In this document: in pieces, positions 43,006 through 56,737 of the stretch
Layout of the letters: each line of letters opens with the position of its first letter
Position numbering within the stretch: position 1 is the stretch's first letter
Origin: Volvariella volvacea V23
Lineage: Eukaryota; Basidiomycota; Agaricomycetes; Agaricales; Pluteaceae
Direction: 5' to 3'
Length of the DNA: 64,000 bases
NCBI GenBank assembly: GCA_000349905.1
Contig: KB722764.1
Span: 62,001-126,000 of the forward strand
The notes under the pieces: generated by a model
What the model was told of the DNA's origin: nothing
Seen by the model: only the letters and a program-made list of their open reading frames with translations
The model's database searches: none
Position numbers and translations under genes: made by a program

Positions 43006-46000
43006 TTACTCTTGCCTCCGTCGCTTATGCTTCCCCTTGGCCTCTCTAAACCACATACAAAAAAAAATCAGCAAATTGCACTCGCACCACACGAAACGGA
43101 AGAAAAAACTCACACGAAACCGCGCTCCTTCCTCTTCCGACTCTCCTTCTTGATCACATTCCGCTGCATCTTCCTCTTCGCAGCCGCCTCTGGGTTTTTC
43201 GTCGCCTGCAGCGCACGCGCCGTCTTCCGCTCCCTTCTCACGCCCAAAGCTTGTTGGCGAATGTCGTTGTACACGGCCGAGAACTTCGTCGTGCCCACTT
43301 TGGAGCGTACGAGGTCTTGGAGCTCCGTTGCAGTGGTTTTCAGTTCCGCTTTGAGAATGAATGACCGAGTGAGTGAGTAAATGAGAATTAGAAGAGAGGG
43401 TGAGACTTACCCATCTGGGGGTCGCGGATCGTATCGTCCTCTATGATGCGGTAGATGGGCTTGAGGATGTGAACGAGGAACCTCTCGAGCTTGCCAGCGT
43501 CCATGTACGACGCCATCGCTGCAAACCAGCGGAGACACGACAGAGGTTGGATCGTCCAGTTGTCGTCCTAAGATGCAATAAAGCGTCAGCCACTTGTCCA
43601 AGTCAGATTGTCACGATATCACATACCGGGATGGCAGTCCGTCGCCGTCTAGCGATGTACGCGGCCTTGACTTGGAACGATAGTCGAGAGAAAAGCCAAG
43701 GAAGCGGGTTGGACGAGCGATCTCCAGAGGCTTCCTTTGGAGTATCTTCCTCCTCGTCTTCATCATCCGACTCTTCCGAATCCTCCTCGGCTTCGCCCGA
43801 GCTAACAACTGCACTGAAGCACTTTCCGATGTAAAACAAATTCTTGACAACCTGCAAACCGAGCGCATCATCCAAATGCGGGCTCTTCAACTGCAAACAC
43901 AGCTTATCCGCCGTCTCCCTCATACCTTCCTCCGACAACGGATGATCACCCGGCAGGCCCGACCGAGCACTAGAACCAGAGCCAGAGCGAGGACTCGCAG
44001 CAGGCACTGCAACAAACAACGCTCCCAACAACCGGCACGCCGCGGTCCGCACCCACGCATGCGGGAAAAGCAAATGATCCACTACAAGGTGCCACACCCC
44101 GAACCGACCCTCGTCCGCGCAGAGCTCTGGGAAGACGCGCAGGATCTTGAAGAGCACGCTGAGCACGTGGTATGGGAGTTGCCACTCGACGTCGACGTCC
44201 ATTCCCGTTTCTTCGGCTTGTCTTTCTTCTTCTTGGGTGGCTAGCTTTTGGCTGCTCTGCTGCAGGGCGGATTTGAGGTCTTCAAGAGCGGTAGGGAGGT
44301 AGGACGAAAACTCCGCTTGCAGCTCGTCGACGATGAACCCCACCACCTGAGCAGAAACCCGAGCCAGCCGCGGCTGACCGTCTCGCAAAGCCCACATATG
44401 CAAATGCGACATCATCAGCCGCCGTCTCTCCTCATCCAAGCGTCCAAAAAGCGCTCTAATCAGAGCAGCAGCCATCTCCCGACACTTGCTCGAGTCGTCG
44501 TTCGCAATGCCCATCACTAGCGCGACAAACACCAAGTCGGCGTACTCCAAAATGAGGTCCGTCTGGAACTTGGAGATGATGGCCCCGAGGAGCTCCATCA
44601 CCGAAATCCGTCCGCTTTCGTACACGTAGGACAGGTTCTTGGCGAGGAACGTCATTTGGTTGCGGAGTCGGCCTTTGCCCTGCGGGTAGTCGAGCAGGAA
44701 CTGGAGGAGGACGCCTCGACAGAGCTCTTGCACCTGTGGAGACTGGCTCGTGACCATTATCTCTGCGACCTTTTCCATAATGTCGTAAATTTCCGGTACG
44801 ATGAACTTTCGTGCGATGATGGCTCGCAGCATGGTGAACACTGCGGCTTGGCGGGCCGGTTCTTCGATATCGGGGGTGAGGAGCTCGAGGAGGTAGACGA
44901 GTTCTTTCTCTTTGATTGGGACTTGAGGGCCTTCGCGGAGGGTCGTGGAGAGTGTCTTGAGGGCGGTTTGTACGATGTCGGATTCGGTGTTCCCGATTTG
45001 CTTAATGATCTCTAGGATTTGGTAGACGAAGACGGGAGTTGACTTTGCAATGGACTTGAGCGGGCACTTCACTAATCCTGCTACACATTTCAACCCCAGA
45101 GAGATGACAGCCCCGTTGGTGGAGTATAGGGTATTTCCTACAACCACTATCATAGAGTCGAGGCGAGCCATGGTGTTGGCATCGTGGAAGTCGAAGCGAT
45201 TTCGGCGCAAAGCAACATGGAGTAAGTCGAGACCAAAAGTGACGAACCTATAGCCGTTGTCTCAGCACCGGAACCGCATAAAGAACGGAATGACGTACCG
45301 GAAGGAGTTGTTCGCATAGTGATCAGTGGTATCGACTGCCTTTCGCTTCAAATCGACGATTGCATCTCTTTTTGCCTTCCCCTTTCGCTTTGACGGCGCT
45401 TGCTGCAGGAACTGCGCATTCTGGCTTATGAGCGTATGACAAAGCACGATCAGTTCCGTCGGGACGAGCAATTTATTGCTATTGAGCCCGCCTGCAATCC
45501 GCTTGAGCACTTCATCCACCAGGTTCATCACTTTTATAGATTCCGTCTCGCGCATGATGGCCCGAAGGGGAGCCAATAGGCTGCTGATCTTTGAAGGGCT
45601 GATGTGCTTGGCAACGATAGCGAAAGAATCCAGCCCTTTCGCAGCCGATCCGCGAACCTCTCGCATCTTCGTCTTGAAGTCGTCGTTCTGTACGTCTTTT
45701 CCAGACTCGCCAAAGATGACTTCTGCGGCAATGTGAGCCACGTCACCGACGCAGCCGTTCAAATTATCAAAGGCTTCGACGTGCCCGGGTTCGGTGACGT
45801 GTACCAATAGGGCATGGGTGACATAGGCTAAGACATGCAGCTGTGGTCCCCGAACAAGCGCACCCCTCAGTTCACGAAGGACGATGGGAAGATATTGGGA
45901 ACCTAGGGTAACGGATATCCGATTGAGAGTATCCCGAACGAGATCTCGAGTGTCTTGAGATCGGCTCCTCAATATTTGACTGAGGATGGTGAGAAGGCGG

Positions 46001-49000
46001 GTAATTTGGGTATCTCTCGTAGTTGGAGGTAGGTGCTGAGCAACCTTCACGATACCAATCGATATGGGTATCCTATTAGTGTCATCGGTCTCGGCGTCGT
46101 GCTTCTCCAGGTGGCTGAGGAGTTCTGGTAGAAGTTTTGCATGCACTAAATCTGCAACCCTCGCTGACGTCTTTTGGGTGGTGACAGCTGTAGCTACCGC
46201 CTCTTCATCGGCATCCTCTTGTTCTCCTTCCTGTCCTTCCGGTTGCTGTAACTGCGGCGTGACCTCGTCCTCCATAGGAAAGTGGAAATTGTCCAGAACT
46301 GCGACCAGGGTGCGTATGTATACGCGCTCCGACTGATCCTTCATCTTCGAGAGCTTGATGTACTTTTGGACCAAGGCATAGTACGATCCCCAGTTAAGCT
46401 GACGTGCCATACGCCCCGTCGTCTGGATTGCATCGTTGGCAAGGTGATGGTCGATGGAAGAGGAGATGTAATGAGAGACAAGTGGAACGAATATATCTGC
46501 AATTGTACTGCTTCGTAGATGGCCGTCGTCGCAGAATTCTGCCAACCTCTTGAGTGCCCTCGAGCGACGGTGAAGCTGGATATGGATGATATTATTAAAG
46601 AAGTTGACTTCTTCATCACCGGCACCAAGCAGCGGGTGCATCTCCTGCAACGTGTTGATATTGGAACACTTAGCGACACCATGGGCGATGACACTCAATA
46701 TCTCTGAACGAGCCAGTTCGATTTTCGAATGCAGACCGTTCTTCAACCCAGGTAATAGGACGCGCAAAAATATTGCTTCGTATTCCGGAGACGTTCCTGC
46801 TGAGACAAAGTCCACAAAGTGCTTCAAGCATAATGATGCGTTATTCCGGATCGCTAATTCCTCGGGGTCTTGAATAAATTGAAGCATGTTATACAATATT
46901 GGGAGCCAGTCAGATGGCGCGAGAGTTTGATATAGCGTCTCGTTGAGGTTAACAAAAGCCCGGAGTCGTCGATCAAAGTCCGGCTCATCCACCCGAGTCT
47001 TGGAATATGCATTGAGGTCGTCTAAAAGGACAGCTAGATCTGCCTTTCCTGTATCGATGGTGGCAAATTGATGGAACGCTGCTACTAGGCCAAGACGAGC
47101 GGAGCGGAATCGGATGGACTGGAAAAGGGATGACAAGATGTCATACGTCTTGCGGTAGATGGTCGTCGACTCGTCCTTGAGGTCCGGGATAAGTGCTAAT
47201 AGACTGGAGATAATCTTGAGCAGGTCTGTCTTGATCTTCTCGGAAACGGTCTTTGCGGGCTTGCGGAGCCATGGAATGAAGAGGGTGAGCAAAGTGGATG
47301 CTTGGGCCCCATCTGTGGAGTATTGGGCAACTTCTGATAGTATCCTAATTTGGCGTTGTCCAATGGGTGTCGATACGGCGGCTGCTTCTTTGTTTCGCTG
47401 GACAAGAGTGGCTAGGTTGGACAACAGGTGCGTAACATGTGGCCTGACGATCCGACTAGAAATTTCAGAGTCGGTCTTCGAGAATTCCAGGAGTGCTTCG
47501 ACGATATCGAATATCCGAAGGATGACGGGAGGTTTAACGTTAGTCGCGACCAGGCAGTCGAACACCTTCGGCAACAATACCTCATCATAATTGACGAGGA
47601 AACTAACATACTGGGGCTCCAGCGTCCAAACATGGAATAGCTCAAGTAGGGCTGAAGGCGCTTGGGTATTTTCCTTGTCAAGGGATGGCAAGCGGGGGGA
47701 AATGATGGCAGAAAATGCCCCGGAGATGTACGGTGCGTAGTCGAACATAACAGGACATTTGAAGAGATCGCCCAAACGCTTTAACCCTACTTGTCGTAGA
47801 TTCCGGATGTGCCGGGTAGGATTAGACCCTGCAGCTTCGGCCTCCTTTTCGGCCTCTAGTCCTTCCAATTCGTCAGCTTCATCATCCTGTGACCCTTCCC
47901 CAGCTCCCGCACTCGTAATACGACTTTGAGCATCACTGATAATGTTGAGAACCAATTCCAAAAGGACTGCCCAATAAGGTTTTAGCCTAGACGCCAAACT
48001 CTTGATGACATCTCCAAGAAGTGTCAAGAAGCCCATCTTCTGCTTATCTGTCACTGAGACATCAAACTTTCGCAGCGCGAACGTCCTCGGTTGCTCGTTG
48101 GCTTCAGCACCGTCGCGTAGGACCAGGGGCTTGATCATCAAGTTCACCAAGATCCCCAGCTCGTCGTCCGTGCATCGCCCGAGCGCACTCAAGATGGCCG
48201 CTCTGCGATCCGCGTTTCCTCGAGAGCCTCTCGCCTTCTTCTCCAGCATAAGCCCAAACAGGAGTCTTATCACCACATCAACCACCTCCGCGCGATNNNN
48301 NNNNNNNNNNNNNNNNNNNNNNNNNNNNNNNNNNNNNNNNNNNNNNNNNNNNNNNNNNNNNNNNNNNNNNNNNNNNNNNNNNNNNNNNNNNNNNNNGCTT
48401 GCCCTCGATCTCGTCAAACTCAAAAGCCGTAAGGACGTCTCTCCATCTCGTATCATCCAGGAGCACCCGAATATTGTCCTTGCAGGCCAACAGACTCGGA
48501 GACTTGTACGTCAAGAGACAGGAAAGAGCAAGCGACTGAAGATTGCGCTCGGGGTGAGACAGCAATGTTACATACAATTGATGCAACTGCTCCGCCGAGC
48601 GAATGCCTTTGGGGTTTGTGAATTTGGAGAACAAGGTCAGCCAGGCGCTTAAACGCTGCTTGGATAGCTTTGATACGCTGCCATCATCTCCTGGACTCGA
48701 TATTGACAGGAAGAAAGGAACCAGGTCGCGGTTGTGCTTTTCGGCCAAGGACACGCACTCGCCGAGAGTTGCGAGAAGCTGGAAATAGTATGAGTTGGGG
48801 TCAAAGCGATCTGAGGGATGCAACTGTATCGGGGATAACATCAGCACTCCTGTAATGCGAAATTGGAGTATAAAATGTATTTACCTTGAGGAATTCAGCT
48901 TTTGAATGGCCCAAACCATCTTCCAGCCAGACAGAAAGTGTACTCCGAATCTTGTGTGCACCAGGATCTCTCCAAGACCGCTCGTTTTCCCAAGGATCGA

Positions 49001-51843
49001 TTGTACTCTGTCCCTCTTGCTCGCTGTCGACAGATGACGCCTCGTTCTTTTGATACTCTCCCTCCTCGAATGTACGGACATCGTGAAAAACCAGCTCCCA
49101 GACACTATCCCCAAATCTCTGACCAATCTCCGCAATCGCACTCGCAGTCGGAGCCCACACCGGGCGCAAATTAACTTTCAGCTGCCCAAGGAGCCATCGA
49201 ATGCCAATCTCAGCAGCAACACTATTTTTCTCTGGTATCCCCTGCGGAAGCCTCGAAATACGAAGCACGCGCTCGCGCACACCCTGCACGTCCAACGCAA
49301 CCTCCTCGCCTTGAAGACACTTTCGAATAACATCCCGTACGGCATCGTCAGACGCGGAATCTCCGTTAAACTCCGAGCCTGAGTGCGCACTAAGCGAGAG
49401 AAGCCTCAGGCAGTTGAGGCGCAAGGCCTGGTTGTGGGAAACGAGGGCGGGCTTGAGATCTTCGTACAGGGAGTCAAACCTGAGCTGTAGGGTCCCTGAG
49501 CTCGGTTGCCGACTGAGCGCGGGTGTGGGTGAGAGGAAGGACGGAGGTGAGGTGGATGGAGGTACGAACCTGGAGGTGTCCTTCTCTTTGCCCTTTGCTG
49601 ATGCTTTGGGCTTGGTGTCAGCTTGCAGGAGCTCGATTGAACCTTCTAGGACTTCGACGGACCGACTGCCCCAGTGTTCGACGCATTCTTTGACCCATCT
49701 GTTGATATCGCTTTCGGCGTTGTCACCGATTCCTTGCAGACCGCGCTTTCCGAGTGCTTTCATGCATGCCCCAACTAGCCAAGCGACATTGCGATCCTGG
49801 GTGATTGACGGGTGCTCTGCGACTGCTTGAAGTATGGTATCAATCGTTCGTGCAAGAACAGCTGAGAAGGCTGGGGTGAAGAAGGGTGATAGCTCAAAGA
49901 TATCGTTAGCTTCCGCGGCCTGAGACGGTGAATAGATGCGATTAGCGTTGCGTCAACACTGCGCAGGAAGACACATACTGTTTCGTCATCCAGCCAGGTT
50001 TTTGGACCGTCTTCACTGGCGATTGAGCCTTCGGGCGTTAGAGACGCCGCAATTTCATCCAGCCTTCCAGCAGCAAGGCTCTCAATCCTCTTCCTCCAAA
50101 CCATATCCGTCTCGCTTGCCCCAATCTTCTTCAGCCTCTTCATAGATGCCAAGTAACCCAGCAACAACGCGCGCCTCTTCTTCCCAGCTTGAGAACTCCA
50201 GTCCCCATTCATGGCCCGATTAGTGGCCTTGATAGTCAGCGGAACGCCAACGACTTTCCAGCCGCCCCATCCTAGCTCAGCGAGAGACCCACTAAGTCTC
50301 AGTGCAAATACCCAGGCATGCCCATTCCCCGTATCTGCGTTGGCGTTTGAATCCGTCAAAGAGGCCGCGCGAGCGATATCTTCAGTTGCCAAACTCCATA
50401 CCCGCTCCAAGAATTTCACTCCCGGACCGGCCCACATCGCCAAATCGCCCTCGGAGACCGTGAGAAGCGAGACGGCAAACTTGAGCAGCGCCGTGTGATA
50501 CTTTTCGACATGGAGCGGGAGCGAGGGGTTCACGAGGGTGTTGACGAGAGTAGAGATCTGCTTTGCTGGTGTTTTTGTTATTTAAATCAGTGCTGAAGCG
50601 AATATCGGGTAACACAAAAAACAATAGGTAACTAACCTGTAAGACGCGAACCCTGTCGAACTGAACAAGGGATAGCGACCAGCTCGAGTACACGCCGGAC
50701 GCGCTCTTGCTGCTCGGTGTCGGTTGCGGACAAGTTGAGAGATGTGAGTCTTTGGATTAGGTTGTCGCCCAAGGAGGAGAATTGATCGGCCGACTTGACG
50801 TGGTGAATTAATGCCGTAAGGACCCGTCGGAGGAGTGAATGGACGCTTTCAGAATTTGAGCAGCTCAGGTAGCATGCGACGAGTGGATTTAGGATCGGAA
50901 TTGTCGATGTGTGGAGAGTTTGCGAGACAGACTAAAAGATGGGTGAGCAACGAGGGATGTTGGGGCATTGAGTGGGCTCGCCTTGCACGCGTGCACGAAG
51001 ACCCAAGCAATAGGATCTTCCAGCCCTTCCAGGGATTCGACCATTAATTCAACAGCCTTGTCGCGCATTTCAGGCTTCAGTCTTCTCAAATTAGCCCCCC
51101 AGACCTCCGCCATCGCGCGTTGCACCTCAGGCAAGCATTTTGGCAACGTTTCATGAATGGACTCCCACGTTTTTGAAAGAAGCTCGGTAGTATTGGAAGG
51201 TATGAGAAGGTACTTGAATAGAGACGAGAATGTGCTCAGAAGAGCTGTGAGAGAGGCGGCGGATATAGGACGAGATAAGAGCGCAAGAAGGGTGGAGAGC
51301 AGAGATTCATAGGCCGGGGATAGGGACAGACGAAGGTCATATGCAAGCTTCTGCAGCAGACTGCAAGAGATCAATGAGGAGAAATATCGGCGAAACATAA
51401 TGGGACTGACGTACTCGAGCAGGACCTTCAGCCCTTCGTCATCGGATGCATTCAGTGCAGCGGTCCAGAGCTCTACAATTTCGTTCCAATGATGGACCAA
51501 GAGCGGCAGCGATGCAGACAACGGCGCGACTCGGTCGGCGAATCGCAAGAAGCTCTGGGCGAGATTCAGCTGCCGCCAGTGCTCCAGTGCTTGGTAGAAG
51601 CTTGATTCGTCATCCTATGGGCAAAGTGGTTGGTATCCCGGTTTTAAATGTGCGCCAGGACTATCACGCACATTGAAGTGGCGATCTGCATATGCCTGCT
51701 GAGTCGCGGTAGGCAGATGGACGTCTTTGAGGCTTTGGGCATAGGATTGGTGCTGGTTTGCTTTTCGTAAGTGCCTCCAGGAGAGATACGCTCTAGATAC
51801 GCACCTTGAACCGTTTTACTCGATGGCCATCCTCGTCCGTCAT
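43006..51843 (-). CDS. UTP20: U3 snoRNP-associated protein Utp20
   Basis: The start is MTDEDGHRVKRFK at 51843; splicing to CAC at a CAAACCAG acceptor gives HQSYAQSLKDVHLPTATQQA, the typical Utp20 opening, then DDESSFYQALEHWRQLNLAQSF. Long HEAT-type repeats follow. Conserved blocks are DVVIRLLFGLMLEKK and RRAAILSALGRC near 48.2 kb, then RHIRNLRQVGLKRL and YWAVLLELVLNIISDAQS. The C-terminus is basic (RKMQRNVIKKESRKRKERG). A last exon, joined by GT to A after GGTTTC, adds a tail of Lys/Arg residues and stops at 43006-43008. Utp20 is a component of the small-subunit processome needed for 18S rRNA maturation in the nucleolus. A run of 100 N lies inside an exon; the frame is otherwise kept. Confidence 0.92.
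48297..48396. other. Assembly gap of 100 N inside UTP20
   Basis: The gap is a fixed-size placeholder. Coding upstream on the minus strand ends FDEIEGK plus one base (C), and coding downstream starts with AT followed by CGC GCG GAG (RAEVVDVV). Joined directly the flanks give CAT and stay in frame. Confidence 0.9.
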
Positions 51844-53036
51844 CGCGGCCAACAGCGACCAAGCGCTGCTAAGATTAGAGTGAAAAATGTGATCACAATC
51901 ACATGACCGGTATTTGGCAACAGCCCTTGGGTCAAACACATCAGCGCCGAATCTCACGAAGTGCCACGAGTTCTTGGACACCCTGAGAGAAGTTCTCGGA
52001 GTCTTTGTCCTCGTTGAGAGCGGACTTTTGTTATTATGACGACTTTCTGTGAAAGCCTCGCACCCAAAGTAATATAGTTCTTGTGACTTGTCCTGAAATG
52101 AATCTCAGCGAGCATACGCAGGGCTGGGCTGGGGAATCGGACCTTTGTGCCTGGGTGCAGAGGCTGGATGGGGGTAGCAGGACCTTTGTTCTGTTCTATG
52201 TGCTCACAGGACTCCTGATCGAGCGACGGAATAGGCCCATTGAGCCTTAATTGGCTGTCACTGAGTAGCTTGGGACAGATCCCTGATGTGGCCCTCTCCA
52301 CAAGCCAGCTTCAGTCCAGCTCAGTTCCGCAAGTGAAAGAGATTACCCGTCCCACAAGGACAAGGTTATCAAGGTACAGTACACGCAATGTACCTTTCTA
52401 TATTATCCAAAGCTTGATTATAGGCACTGACCAGATCCACGCACCCAGGGTCCCCTGAATGTCATGGGAGCATCGGCGAGAGCTACCTCCGTTCATGTCA
52501 ATCATAGAAGCAGACCGCTCCAGACTTGCTTTGTTAAAATTGTCCTTGCTTCCTCAGGAAAAATTGCTATCAAAAGGTACCGTCAATCGACGACTCCTGA
52601 TGAACACCTCCAGTATTACGGGACCCTCATGCCGTAGAAGAACCTGTGCCTATGTAATAATGTCGAGCTGCACCAGTTGTGGATGGCGATTCCGTCGTTC
52701 CACAGCTTGCCTGTGCAGGAAGGTATTACCGTCGATCGCCTTGGTATTTGATTTAGTGAATCAGTAGGCACAAGGAACGATCAGTGTGAGGCCTCGACGC
52801 TCTATACTTCCGTAAACTCTCCCCTTAGAGCATTAAGAGACCGACCCTCCCAACTATTGGCTCGGATTCCATTCCAAACTCCGTTCCCTCCAGCAAACCA
52901 ATGTTGGAAATGCCAGAGGCCTGTGGCTGTGCACGCTTGTTTGTCTGGAGGAGGCTTGGCCAAATATTTCCAAAAATGAAACTTGGCTGGAGGAAGCGCA
53001 CCCCTGGATGACTGACAACTACCGCAGCCGACCTTG
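51844..53036. promoter_or_regulatory. Shared upstream region of UTP20 and GGPP synthase
   Basis: The two genes diverge from this 1.2-kb stretch. Short frames in it have no recognised similarity. Confidence 0.4.
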
Positions 53037-54440
53037 ATGTCCTTCAATTACGCTAACATCCTCAGCTTTCTATCAGCGGACGCCGTCTGGTCGACGCAGA
53101 ATGAGAACGTGCGTCTTGCATTTGCCCCCAATGGTGCTATTCTCAACACCGATTTCGAATCCGATCATGATTTGCCCTCCGAATCACGGACAAACAGTCA
53201 ATCCTGGAACCGTTCACGTTTCTCACATCCAATCCGGGGAAAGAGATTCGTGGACGACTGATAGAGGCATTCAACACTTGGCTGAATGTACCACCGGAGA
53301 AGCTGAAAGTTATTGCCAAGGTGGTCAACATGCTCCACGCAGCCAGTTTGATGTAAGTCGCACGCCGCTGCGGTCCGTGGAGAGGTGAATTGAGCGCGTA
53401 GGGTCGACGATATCGAGGACGACTCGCAACTGCGTAGAGGCAGACCAGGTTGGCAGCTTGTCTTCCCCATGAGATGCCGGCTCACCCGCACGCAGTCGTG
53501 CACAAGATATACGGGGTAGCCCAAACGATCAACACCGCGAATTATGTCTATTTTCTGGCATTCCAGGAGCTGTTCGCTCTTCGCCATAGCAATATTGCAC
53601 CTAATAAAGATCTGGATGCCATCGTTACAAGTGCGTCCCCAAGAATCCACTCACCAACGGGGATGCTGAGATTTTTGTGCGCCGCAGATGAATTGCTGTC
53701 TCTCCACCGAGGACAAGGCATGGAAATCTTGTGGCGAGACTCACTGCAGTGCCCCAGCGAGCAGGAATATATCCAAATGGTGAACAATAGTAAGGTCGCT
53801 CACCCAGCTCGTGCGGTGACCCACTCTGATAAGTAGGACAGAGACAGGTGGTTTACTCCGCATTGGAATCAAACTCATGATGGCGTGCTCAACCACGAAT
53901 ACCGATGTGTTTGTGCTGTTTATGGTCTGCCTGGGTACTCACCCTGAACTGAATTTTTAGCGACTATACCCCCTTGGTCAATTTGATTGGTGTCTTCTTT
54001 CAGATACGCGACGACCTTATGAACCTACGAAGCACAGAGGTATGATGGCTCGTCATTTGGAATGCAATCCTCTCACATCACCCCAGTACACGACAAACAA
54101 AGGTTTTGCCGAAGACCTCACAGAAGGAAAATTCTCATTCCCTGTCGTGCACGGCATTCATGCCGATACATCTAACAGACAAGTCCTGAGTATGTCCCTA
54201 CCTCTTGCGGCCTAAGCACTCATCAAACAAAGTTTTTCTTGCCCAGATGTGCTGCAAAAGCGTCCGTCCACGCCAACATTGAAAATTCACACAATTGACT
54301 ACCTGCGCAATCACACCAAGTCCTTTGATTACACCCTGAAAGTTTTGGCAGATTTAGAGTCACAGACGCGTGCTGAAATCAAACGCCTCGGTGGTAATGA
54401 GGGCTTGGAGAAGCTGATGGACGTATTACACGTCGAGTGA
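53037..54440 (+). CDS. Geranylgeranyl diphosphate synthase
   Basis: The first exon (53037-53108) encodes [17 protein letters not shown] and joins the second (53198) to give [20 protein letters not shown], the usual start of fungal GGPP synthases. The next junctions (53352/53402, 53448/53496) give the first Asp-rich motif in [18 protein letters not shown]. Later blocks are [47 protein letters not shown] and the second Asp-rich motif in [18 protein letters not shown]. It then runs to HVE at 54440. The enzyme adds isopentenyl diphosphate to FPP (trans-prenyltransferase, Mg2+ bound by the Asp motifs), supplying GGPP for prenylated proteins and terpenoids. No terpene cyclase or P450 is next to it, so a housekeeping role is more likely than a cluster. 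Confidence 0.92.
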
Positions 54441-56737
54441 CCGTCGCAATAGCTGAGACATAGGAGATGCGGAGGCACTTTTCGCCGATGTCAACTTAGG
54501 CCATATTGAACTTGAGACGTTCGGGAGCTTCCCTGCTTAATGATGACTATCTGCTCATCCAACAACCTGACCATTTCATGATGCAATCAGAGGCTATGAC
54601 CGTTGCAGCACAGACCAGCCCCACTGTTTTCTTGGTTAAATCACTTCCTTCCTTGTTCGGAAGCCCAATTTAATTGTTGTCCGCCCTATCTTCACCCATC
54701 ACGGTTCTCCTTTTAATTCAACAAAAGTAGACTGGCACAGCCGTAGTATGGGCCACTTCGCCGGAACTGGTTCTGATGACGGCCCGGAACCAAACTGCCA
54801 ATCCAGGACCCTTGCCTCGTGTTTGGAGTTTCGGGACTGTGCACCTTCCGGACCACCAAAAACCTATGAGCATTGCTTTATCGGTGCGTCGTCGATCCCC
54901 ATTGCTTCCTACTCACGAACACCGGTTTCCTCGTCAACGAGGGCAACGAATACCGTTTAGCTACCGCCTTGTCATAATTATCGTCATTACTGGACACTCT
55001 AACAGCGTCGCAATTGCCTTCTGGGAACAATATGAGCGTCCGGATTCCATTTGTTTTTCCCATACGACCACAAATCCCCCGGTATGTCAATCTTGTCTTG
55101 TCCAAACGATCCTACATATATGTCAATTCTGATCTGGCACCTTAAGGCGATCGGACAGGTTCACGTCCATCAATACTCCCACTCAAGGCTTATCAATTGT
55201 CAGCAGGGCACAGAGTGTCAGAATGACTCCATAAGATAGGAGCTGGATCAGAATGGTCGAGGTAATCCCGTCCGCTTTCTCAAGGGTTACACTCCCTGTT
55301 TTCTGCTGGCTCGTGAACTCGCAGGGCTTCGTTCTTACCCACCTCCGCTCATCACCCCTTTTCACACCCCCGTAAGCCCAGGCCCGTTGACGTGGGCGTG
55401 CTCGTGTCCAGAATAAACGAGTCTGCACGAGGTTATCATTCCACACAGGATGCCCAGAGGTGTGGATCCCCCATACACAAGTCGAGCAACGATTTACGCT
55501 CGCAAGTGGGGTATGGTGATACATCCACTGCTCTCGCCGGACCGCGATGTGCTCAGGACTGCTAGAAAACTTTAGCATTTTCTGATTTCCCTTTATCCTG
55601 TTTACGTCTTCCTGTACCGCGGTTCCGTTATGCTTGTGATCAGTGCGAACTGCAGCCCTCGCCTCGGATCTATTCGGATTTACTATTTACTACCTGTCGA
55701 AGAAAGGGCAAGGACAAGAATAATTTGCCTTGCTGGAAGGAGATTATTTTGAAGTGGGAGAGCTCGAGCGATTGCGCTAAGTGGGATTGGCCATGCGGCT
55801 CCCCATCCACCCAAGTGGTCCCCGTTCCTTAAAGATGACGAATCATAGGGAAAACGCCGTCAACGCTTCACTCAAATCTCGCGATGCGATTACGAACGAG
55901 CCACATAAAACGACCCAAACTACATCCCCGATAAGTCTTTTTTTTATCTAACACAAAGGCGTCTGCACTGCGTGGGCATTTAAAGCACGGATCATTTCAA
56001 GCCCTTGACATGGACATATTACCCCACGCGAAATGTACTGCTTGTGAATCAGCGTGATTCCGCATTGTATTGGGAATGTTGACAGGACTTTGATCGTTCT
56101 GTTCTTGGCTCGGAAAATGGAGAGGATAATCATCCCGAACGCGCTCACTATCCACATGTATCAGGCTTCGAATTCCACGCCTCGAGAAGGCATGGACAGA
56201 AGTTTCCTTGCATTTTCCAGTGTGGCTTTTGGGCCGGATTGTCCCTGGAACCATTAACCTCACCCCATCCCGCTCCAGGCTCTCGGCGCCTGACAGATAA
56301 TTGCAGCACAATGGTCCTTCAACTTGAACACCGCGAGTCCATGGCGGGGACGGCTCTCCCGCATTCTGAGCAGAACCTACGTCCTGATCGCGTTTTTGTT
56401 ATGGATTGCGGGGACCGCACTTGTACTTTCAGGGTTGCTGTGAAGCTGTCTCTGCGACTTCGACGCGGCCGTGATAGCGGATATAATAAACTTAAGTTGG
56501 CGGGCTGAGGTTGAATTTAACTGGGCTCCGCCGTTGTTCGAAAATGAAAGTCAGCGGAACAAACAGGATGATGATCAAATACAATTAAAGGGTCCTTTCC
56601 ACCACACAGCTGCCTTAAGGCCGCCACGAGTCGGTGTGGTCTGGAAGCGCTTGCTATTAAACTTTGGCCAATCACGTGTGGACAGTTAGACGCTACAAGA
56701 CTAGTCCCACCATAACCAGAACAAGAGCAACAGCACG
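54441..56737. other. Gene-free stretch of 2.3 kb
   Basis: The longest plus-strand frame (54776-55132, 118 aa) and a minus-strand frame at 55183-55578 show no family motif. I do not support a gene. Confidence 0.4.

Noticed and set aside
43876..47640. Several plus-strand frames of 80-140 codons across UTP20
   Set aside because: They are antisense shadows of UTP20 exons, and none shows independent protein character.
53037..54440. A terpenoid gene cluster around GGPP synthase
   Set aside because: Its neighbours are UTP20, an unknown protein and a TEA factor; no cyclase, P450 or transferase is present within the window.
54776..55132. A 118-residue frame downstream of GGPP synthase
   Set aside because: It has one hydrophobic stretch but no family resemblance, and no clear gene structure around it.
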